64,000 nt of DNA, taken from positions 1 through 64,000 of the forward strand of contig NZ_CP038469.1 of the NCBI RefSeq assembly GCF_004684345.1, in the 5' to 3' direction. The translations under genes were made by a program, and so were the position numbers. The notes beneath the pieces are model-generated. The model searched no databases, had not been told where the DNA came from, and was given only the letters and a program-made list of their open reading frames with translations. Shown here one piece after another: positions 61,624-64,000 of the stretch; the stretch's first letter is position 1, and each line of letters starts with the position of its first letter. This DNA is from Citrobacter tructae. Its GTDB lineage: Bacteria > Pseudomonadota > Gammaproteobacteria > Enterobacterales > Enterobacteriaceae.

Positions 61624-62381
61624 AAATGAATCTCCGCGCTCAGGGGGGCATGGTCAGACAAATGTCGCCAGTGACGCAGCGCCAACGCCGTTGGGGTACT
61701 GGCATTGGCGTTTTTCACATAGATCCTGTCGAGGCGCAGTAGCGGAAAACGCACCGGAAAGGTTCGCGCCGGGCGTCCGTGGGCACGGGTAAAAATCTCG
61801 TCAAGACCAGCTTGAACTTTCAACGGATAATTGGCTGTTTGTCGCCAGTCGTTGAAATCACCGGCCACCACTACGGGCTCTGCGTCCGGCAAGGCATTGA
61901 CCCAATCCGCCAGCATGGTCAACTGCGCCTGGCGATGGGCCTCACGCAAACCGAGATGCACACACATCACATGAATCGGGTGAGGGAGCATTGGCGGCAC
62001 GATGCGGCAGTAAAGCACGCCGCGCTTTTCAGTGCTCCCGACTGATACATCGTGATTTTCATAATGTTCAATGGGATAGCGCGACAGGACCGCGTTGCCG
62101 TGATGCCCCTGCGGGTAAACGGCATTGCGTCCGTAGGCAAAATCGCGCCACATGGTATCTGCGAGAAATTCGTAGTGTGTGGTATCGGGCCAGTTTTCCA
62201 CGTGCAGGGAATGAACCGCATGCGCGCCCATCACTTCCTGCAGGCATACAATGTCTGCGCCGACTGACCTGACGGCGTCCCGTAGCTCAGGCAAAATAAA
62301 TCGCTTATTAAAGGCGGTAAAACCTTTGTGGGTATTAATTGTGAGCACATTGAATGAAAATCGATCTGCTGGTTCGGCCAT
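61620..62381 (-). CDS. ybhP: YbhP, endonuclease/exonuclease/phosphatase-family protein
   Basis: A 253-residue protein of the EEP (DNase I-like) fold: LTINTHKGFTAFNKR, DIVCLQEVMGAH with the metal-binding Glu, VVVAGDFNDWRQ and SDHAPLSAEIHL match the family. It is probably a phosphodiesterase or phosphatase acting with ClsB and YbhN, but this is inferred from the operon. Divergent from ybhQ. Confidence 0.94.
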   Translation of the reverse strand: MAEPADRFSFNVLTINTHKGFTAFNKRFILPELRDAVRSVGADIVCLQEVMGAHAVHSLHVENWPDTTHYEFLADTMWRDFAYGRNAVYPQGHHGNAVLSRYPIEHYENHDVSVGSTEKRGVLYCRIVPPMLPHPIHVMCVHLGLREAHRQAQLTMLADWVNALPDAEPVVVAGDFNDWRQTANYPLKVQAGLDEIFTRAHGRPARTFPVRFPLLRLDRIYVKNANASTPTALALRHWRHLSDHAPLSAEIHL

Positions 62382-62511
62382 AGGTCTCCTGTCGGCGTCA
62401 TTTTTCTTTTAAATAGTGTAGTAGGCGTCACAAAAGGGTGCGGTGTTACGGAATTTTCCGTAAAGTCCGGTACTCTGAATAATTAGTTAAAGATCCTTCA
62501 GGAGAAAAGCC

Positions 62512-62922
62512 ATGAAGTGGCAACAACGTGTTCGTGTCGCAACAGGTCTTAGTTGCTGGCAGATTGTGTTGCATTTACTGGTAGTGGCATTGCTGGTAAT
62601 GGGCTGGATGAGCGGCACGCTGGTGCGCGTCGGCCTGGGATTATGCGTCGTTTACGGCGTCACGGTTTTATTAATGCTGGCGTTGCAGCGTCATCATGAA
62701 CAGCGCTGGCGTGATGTCGCCGACGTACTGGAAGAACTGACTACCACGTGGTATTTCGGTGCGGCAATGATCGTACTGTGGCTGCTGTCCCGCGTACTGC
62801 AAAACAACGTCTTACTGGCGTTGGCGGGGCTGGCTGTCCTTGCCGGACCCGCGGTGATTTCGCTGCTGGCGAAAGACAAAAAACTACATCACTTTGCGTC
62901 TAAACATCGCATACGCCGCTGA
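62512..62922 (+). CDS. ybhQ: YbhQ, small inner-membrane protein
   Basis: A 136-residue membrane protein with about four helices (residues 15-38, 41-60, 80-98 and 103-118) and a basic C-terminal tail (KDKKLHHFASKHRIRR). Its function is unknown. ATG at 62512 follows AGGAGAAAAGCC. Its last 39 bases overlap the 3' end of ybhR on the other strand. Confidence 0.92.
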   Translation: MKWQQRVRVATGLSCWQIVLHLLVVALLVMGWMSGTLVRVGLGLCVVYGVTVLLMLALQRHHEQRWRDVADVLEELTTTWYFGAAMIVLWLLSRVLQNNVLLALAGLAVLAGPAVISLLAKDKKLHHFASKHRIRR

Positions 62923-63990
62923 CCCGGTCGTGGCCGCTATCACCAACAGCGGCCACAAACTTCCCCAGACAATCTTCAGACTCGCATCCTTCAGGTAAAT
63001 CTGTTTCGTGATATCCGTAAAGTGGCGGATTGGGTTTATCCATGTCAGATTCTGCAGCCAGACCGGCATATTTTCGACCGGAGAGACGTACCCTGACAGC
63101 AAAATCGCTGGCATCATAAAGACGAACACACCGATAAACGCCTGCTGCTGTGTTGAACACAGCGATGAAATCAGCAGACCAAAGCCCACCAGCGACAGCC
63201 CGTAAATCACCATCGTAAAGTAGAACAAACCCAGTGAACCGGCAAACGGAATGTGATAAGCCCAGATGCCAATCGCCAGCACAATGGTGGCCTGAAAGGT
63301 GGCTACGATCAGCGCGGGCACGGCTTTGCCAATGAATATTTGCCAGGTCGTGAGCGGAGAAACCAATAGCTGATCCAGCGTGCCTTGCTCACGTTCACGG
63401 GCCACTGACAGCGAAGTGACGATCATCACACCGATGGTGGTGATCATGGCGATCAGCGACGGAACGACGAACCATTTGTAATCCAGGTTCGGGTTATACC
63501 AGTTACGTACCACCAGTTCGCTGTTGTTCGGCTTCGCTTTACCGTCCATCAGCTCCTGCTGGTATTCCTTGACGATCTGTTGCAGATAATTTGCCGCGAT
63601 CTGCGCGCTGTTGGAGTTGCGTCCGTCAAGGATCAGCTGCATTGGTGCCTGCTGGAAGGTATCCAGATTACGCGAAAAGTCGGCTGGAAAGCGCACCAGC
63701 AGCAGCGCCTTTTGCGTGTCGATAGTGGGCTGGATCTCCTGTGGGCTTTTCAGCAGTAGGATATGAGTAAAGGCACTGGCGCGGGCAAAGCGCTGGGTTA
63801 ATTCCACCGAATGTTTGCCGTTGTCTTCGTTATAGATGGCGATGGTGGCGTTGGTCACTTCTAACGTTGCCGCAAACGGAAACAGGATGACCTGAATCAA
63901 CACCGGTAAAATCAGGATTGCTCGCGTCTGCGGCTCGCGTAACAGCGATTGCAGCTCTTTGCGAATTAATGTCCATAAACGATGAAACAT
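62884..63990 (-). CDS. ybhR: YbhR, ABC-2 type transporter permease
   Basis: Inner-membrane permease of the YbhFSR exporter, linked in E. coli to resistance to cefoperazone/chloramphenicol and to sodium/lithium tolerance. Its 368 residues comprise an N-terminal helix (about 25-45), a large periplasmic domain (about 45-175) and five C-terminal helices with [36 protein letters not shown] and [15 protein letters not shown]. The partner ybhS would lie just upstream, beyond the window. Confidence 0.95.
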   Translation of the reverse strand: [368 protein letters not shown]

Positions 63991-64000
63991 GCCTGTCCCC

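Overview
This 64 kb window is chromosomal DNA from a member of the Enterobacteriaceae, most like Citrobacter or Salmonella. Almost every protein is recognisable as the orthologue of an Escherichia coli or Salmonella housekeeping protein. The phosphoglycerate-transport cluster pgtPCBA, known from Salmonella and absent from E. coli K-12, sits beside the argW tRNA. I infer Citrobacter or a close relative but cannot fix the species. There are no insertion sequences, prophages, CRISPR arrays or rRNA genes.

Layout. 1-8 kb: a partial yfeO, glk, then an accessory immunity-like gene sitting where the fry PTS operon lies in E. coli, flanked by a 13-codon fryB remnant and a gutted ypdC. The ypdA/ypdB two-component pair, alaC and the tiny membrane-protein gene ypdK follow. 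8-18.5 kb: an LprI-like secreted protein, lpxP, yfdY, pgtP divergent from pgtCBA, a YaiL-like gene, tRNA-Arg(CCT) and yfdC. 18.5-46.4 kb: a colinear core block of mlaA, fadL, yfcZ, fadIJ, sixA, smrB, prmB-aroC-mepA-yfcA-epmC-yfcL, mnmC, fabB, yfcJ, flk, pdxB-usg-truA-dedA, accD, folC-dedD and cvpA-purF. 46.4-64 kb: ybhB, the divergent bioA/bioBFCD cluster, uvrB, yvcK-like ybhK, moaABCDE, ybhL, ybhP-clsB-ybhN, ybhQ and ybhR.

The most striking large-scale feature is the join at about 46.37-46.41 kb. The last gene of the cvpA-purF operon is followed after 38 bp, mostly a REP palindrome, by ybhB and the biotin cluster. In E. coli K-12 these two neighbourhoods are about 1.6 Mb apart, and the relative orientation here is what an inversion across the replication terminus would give.

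Functional links. FadR-type operators precede fadL (two), fadI (one) and fabB (one), so fatty-acid uptake, anaerobic beta-oxidation and unsaturated fatty-acid synthesis look co-regulated; fabB also has a FabR palindrome and accD supplies malonyl-CoA. The biotin cluster has a BirA operator and makes the cofactor of acetyl-CoA carboxylase. The moa operon has a Moco riboswitch leader and an FNR-like box, uvrB has a LexA box and a pair of DnaA boxes, and cvpA-purF has a PurR box.

I did not find a wholly new multi-gene system. The best candidates for follow-up are the inversion-type junction, the immunity-like gene embedded in the fry/ypdC scar, the NtrC-like regulator PgtA whose ATPase and sigma54-contact motifs are missing, and a palindromic repeat downstream of accD.
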